Shown here one piece after another: positions 62,405 through 64,000 of a DNA stretch of 64,000 nt. Made by a program: the position numbers and the translations under genes. Source of the DNA: an uncultured Aquimarina sp. (lineage in GTDB: Bacteria; Bacteroidota; Bacteroidia; Flavobacteriales; Flavobacteriaceae); the NCBI GenBank assembly GCA_947498765.1, contig CANMLG010000009.1, positions 62,001 to 126,000 of the forward strand, written 5' to 3'. The notes under the pieces are model-generated. The model was not told where the DNA came from. It saw nothing but the letters and a program-made list of their open reading frames with translations, and searched no databases. Every line of letters begins with the position of its first letter. Position 1 is the first letter of the stretch.

Positions 62405-62881
62405 ATGAATAAGTCTAAACTTCCCATAGTATTTGGTATTGGTATTGCAGTAGTGCTTATTTTGGTCTTTTTGATTTTTGCTTCATTTGGATTGCATACT
62501 AATCCTATTTTTAGTTTGTTTAATGGTGTCATAATGGCCTATGGAATGTTTATGGCCATTAAGATGTATAAGAAAGATAAAGGGAAGTTGTTTAAATATG
62601 AGAAGGGTTTTGTGGCTACTTTTTTAACTGGATTAAATGCCACGGTGATATTTACAATTTTTTTCACGCTATATGGTAGTTTAATTGAGCCAAGTTATAT
62701 TTCAACAATGTTGGGTAATTGGAGTACTCATTACAATACATCTGAAGGTTTAGTAGTGTTTGTGGTTTTTGTAATGGGTGTGGCAACAACAATGGTGTTA
62801 ACGTTAGCATATATGCAATTATTTAAGCAGAGTTGGAATATACATCGCCCTAAAGCTAGTATTGGTTTGGGAAGTGTTTGA
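62405..62881 (+). CDS. DUF4199-like membrane protein
   Basis: 158 residues with four hydrophobic helices (about 8-28, 38-56, 72-94, 116-140). The middle region YEKGFVATFLTGLNATVIFTIFFTLYG is typical of the small Bacteroidota membrane proteins of the DUF4199 type. It follows gldD by 126 bases. Function is unknown. Confidence 0.7.
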   Translation: MNKSKLPIVFGIGIAVVLILVFLIFASFGLHTNPIFSLFNGVIMAYGMFMAIKMYKKDKGKLFKYEKGFVATFLTGLNATVIFTIFFTLYGSLIEPSYISTMLGNWSTHYNTSEGLVVFVVFVMGVATTMVLTLAYMQLFKQSWNIHRPKASIGLGSV

Positions 62882-63006
62882 AGATAAATAAAATAAAAAA
62901 ATATAATTCGGTTGTTACTTAATATTTACTGTAGGCTTAATATTAACTTTATAAAGTTATTTAACTAAAGAAGTCTAATTGAGATAAATAAAGTTACAAC
63001 TAAGTG

Positions 63007-63044
63007 GAAGCCTTGTTTTATAAAAATACAAGGCTTCTTTTTTT
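63007..63044 (+). terminator. Terminator after the DUF4199-like gene
   Basis: GAAGCCTTGT (63007-63016), loop, ACAAGGCTTC (63028-63037), then TTTTTTT. It separates the DUF4199 gene from rplU. Confidence 0.9.
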
Positions 63045-63064
63045 ATGTTTTTTAATGAAAGCTA

Positions 63065-63094
63065 TTGTGGGTTAGTAGATTGTTTGTATCTTTG
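63065..63094 (+). promoter_or_regulatory. Promoter of rplU-rpmA
   Basis: TTG at 63065-63067, 19-base spacer, TATCTTTG at 63087-63094. Start near 63101, 35 bases before the rplU ATG. A full match to the Bacteroidota promoter pattern. Confidence 0.75.
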
Positions 63095-63135
63095 CAAACC
63101 GTTATTGGAAAAATAAAATATTAATACTTAACGCT

Positions 63136-63768
63136 ATGTACGCAATTGTAGAGATAGCAGGGCAGCAATTTAAAGTTGCAAAAGACCAAAAAGTATTTGT
63201 TCATCGTTTAGCAGGTAATGAAGGTGATGTTATTACATTTGATAATGTATTACTTACTGCTGATGGAGATCAAATAACAGTTGGCGCCCCAGCTATAGAG
63301 GGAGCTCAAGTAGGAGCAAAAATCTCTAGACACCTTAAAGGTGATAAAGTAATCGTTTTTAAGAAAAAAAGACGTAAAGGTTACAGAAAAAAGAATGGAC
63401 ACAGACAATCACTTACAGAAATTGTAATTGAAAGCATTGTGTCAACTGGAGCAAAGCCAGCTAAAAAAGCAGCAGCAAAACCAGTAGCCAAAAAAGCGGC
63501 ACCAAAAAAAGCAGCTAAGGGAGATGACCTTAAAAAAATTGAGGGTATTGGACCAAAAGCAGCTGAAGCTTTAACAAATGCAGGTATTGAAACTTTTGCA
63601 AAATTAGCAAAAGCTGAGCCAGCTAACATTAAAGAAATTTTAGTTGCAGCAAGTTCTCGTTTAGCTCATTTAGAGCCAGGAACATGGCCACAGCAAGCAC
63701 AGTTAGCTGCTGATGGTAACTGGGATGAGTTGAAAGTATTACAAGATAAGTTAGACGGAGGGAAGTAA
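63136..63768 (+). CDS. rplU: 50S ribosomal protein L21 with a C-terminal Ala/Lys linker and helix-hairpin-helix extension
   Basis: 210 residues, about twice the length of standard bL21. Residues 1-102 are the L21 core (MYAIVEIAGQQFKVAKDQKVFVHRLAGNEGD...KKKRRKGYRKKNGHRQSLTEI). Then a low-complexity linker of Ala, Lys and Pro (about 108-132) leads to a helix-hairpin-helix-like domain (DDLKKIEGIGPKAAEALTNAG, 133-153, to the end). Such an extended L21 is typical of flavobacteria. The domain is likely to bind RNA or DNA. Confidence 0.95.
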   Translation: MYAIVEIAGQQFKVAKDQKVFVHRLAGNEGDVITFDNVLLTADGDQITVGAPAIEGAQVGAKISRHLKGDKVIVFKKKRRKGYRKKNGHRQSLTEIVIESIVSTGAKPAKKAAAKPVAKKAAPKKAAKGDDLKKIEGIGPKAAEALTNAGIETFAKLAKAEPANIKEILVAASSRLAHLEPGTWPQQAQLAADGNWDELKVLQDKLDGGK

Positions 63769-63789
63769 TTCCACTCTAAAGTTTAATCC

Positions 63790-63811
63790 TTTTTTGCGAT
63801 AAGGCAAAAAA
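63790..63811 (+). other. Hairpin between rplU and rpmA
   Basis: TTTTTTGC (63790-63797), loop, GCAAAAAA (63804-63811). It is within the 58-base gap between the two genes. It has an A-run, not a T-run, after it, so it is not a usual terminator; it may be an RNase site or attenuator. Confidence 0.45.
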
Positions 63812-63826
63812 ATAAATCGAAATAAG

Positions 63827-64000
63827 ATGGCTCATAAAAAAGGGGTAGGTAGTTCGAAAAACGGTAGAGAATCAGAATCGAAACGATTAGGTGTTAAGAT
63901 CTTTGGAGGTCAAGCTGCAATTGCAGGGAACATTATCGTTCGTCAAAGAGGAACTGCGCACAGACCAGGTGAAAATGTTTACGCTGGTAAGGATCATACA
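63827..64000 (+). CDS. rpmA: 50S ribosomal protein L27 (partial, cut by window edge)
   Basis: The first 58 codons of bL27: [24 protein letters not shown], then [33 protein letters not shown]. The N-terminal [15 protein letters not shown] is diagnostic. No N-terminal prepeptide is present. It is downstream of rplU in the standard operon order. The rest of the gene lies past base 64000. Confidence 0.97.
   Translation, partial: MAHKKGVGSSKNGRESESKRLGVKIFGGQAAIAGNIIVRQRGTAHRPGENVYAGKDHT

Noticed and set aside
1..64000. tRNA, rRNA, prophage, intact insertion sequence and integron sites
   Set aside because: No cloverleaf with a GGTTCRA-type arm, no rRNA-like stretches, no transposase, integrase or phage structural genes were seen on either strand by reading.

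Overview
The window is a continuous piece of chromosome from an AT-rich member of the Bacteroidota, almost certainly a Flavobacteriaceae species. The signs are type IX secretion (T9SS) sorting tails on secreted hydrolases, the gliding gene gldD, a PorZ-like protein, the degradative-type HMG-CoA reductase beside a GYDIA-family GHMP kinase, Bacteroidota promoters (TTG, about 20 bp, TAnnTTTG), and very little Shine-Dalgarno signal. I see no tRNA, rRNA, CRISPR array, prophage or intact insertion sequence.

Layout. 0.3-1.8 kb: a secreted GH5 glycosidase. 1.9-3.7 kb: small regulatory or unknown genes. 4.0-7.5 kb: the succinate dehydrogenase operon sdhCAB, closed by a strong hairpin. 8.4-14.0 kb (minus): penicillin-binding protein 1C, a CNNM/CBS membrane protein, an outer-membrane-barrel candidate and a DM13 lipoprotein. 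14.2-18.9 kb: haem synthesis (hemB, hemJ, hemH) with a MATE exporter between the last two. 19-21.3 kb: a small lipoprotein, an SRPBCC/ArsR pair with a visible operator, and a pyridoxamine-oxidase-like protein. 21.4-23.8 kb: an SGNH/MBOAT pair for acylating a surface polymer. 24.4-28.5 kb: convergent genes for a metzincin lipoprotein and a multidomain GH9 cellulase that share a domain I cannot name. 28.8-31.1 kb: mevalonate pathway. 31.5-40.4 kb: peptide transporter, thioredoxin, ComEC, nadD-gmk-yicC and small enzymes. 40.4-45.9 kb: porZ-recO-TonB receptor. 46.6-59.9 kb: leuB, a seven-repeat propeller lipoprotein, a huge outer-membrane protein, DUF4301, a phosphopantetheinyl transferase, ahcY, a Nudix hydrolase, rng, a 29-residue basic peptide and an HU protein. 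60-64 kb: mutY-ssb-gldD, a DUF4199-like gene and rplU-rpmA (rpmA is cut by the window edge).

How it fits together. The GH5 and GH9 enzymes are T9SS cargo; PorZ belongs to the attachment end of that system, and GldD is needed for gliding, which is coupled to it. The metzincin lipoprotein next to the GH9 gene carries the same C-terminal domain as the cellulase, so the two may be held on a common ligand or surface site. Haem genes, succinate dehydrogenase and the mevalonate genes (quinone and lipid precursors) serve aerobic respiration.

Most unusual signals: (1) the domain shared by the GH9 cellulase and the metzincin; (2) a non-coding repeat of about 190-230 bp, present at 19.0-19.2 kb and 24.1-24.4 kb, with inverted ends and a central hairpin showing compensating base changes; (3) the seven near-identical 47-residue blades of the 48-kb lipoprotein; (4) the lack of gldE between ssb and gldD. 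No wholly new multi-gene system is evident. All calls come from reading the sequence, and homology calls are from memory of family motifs.
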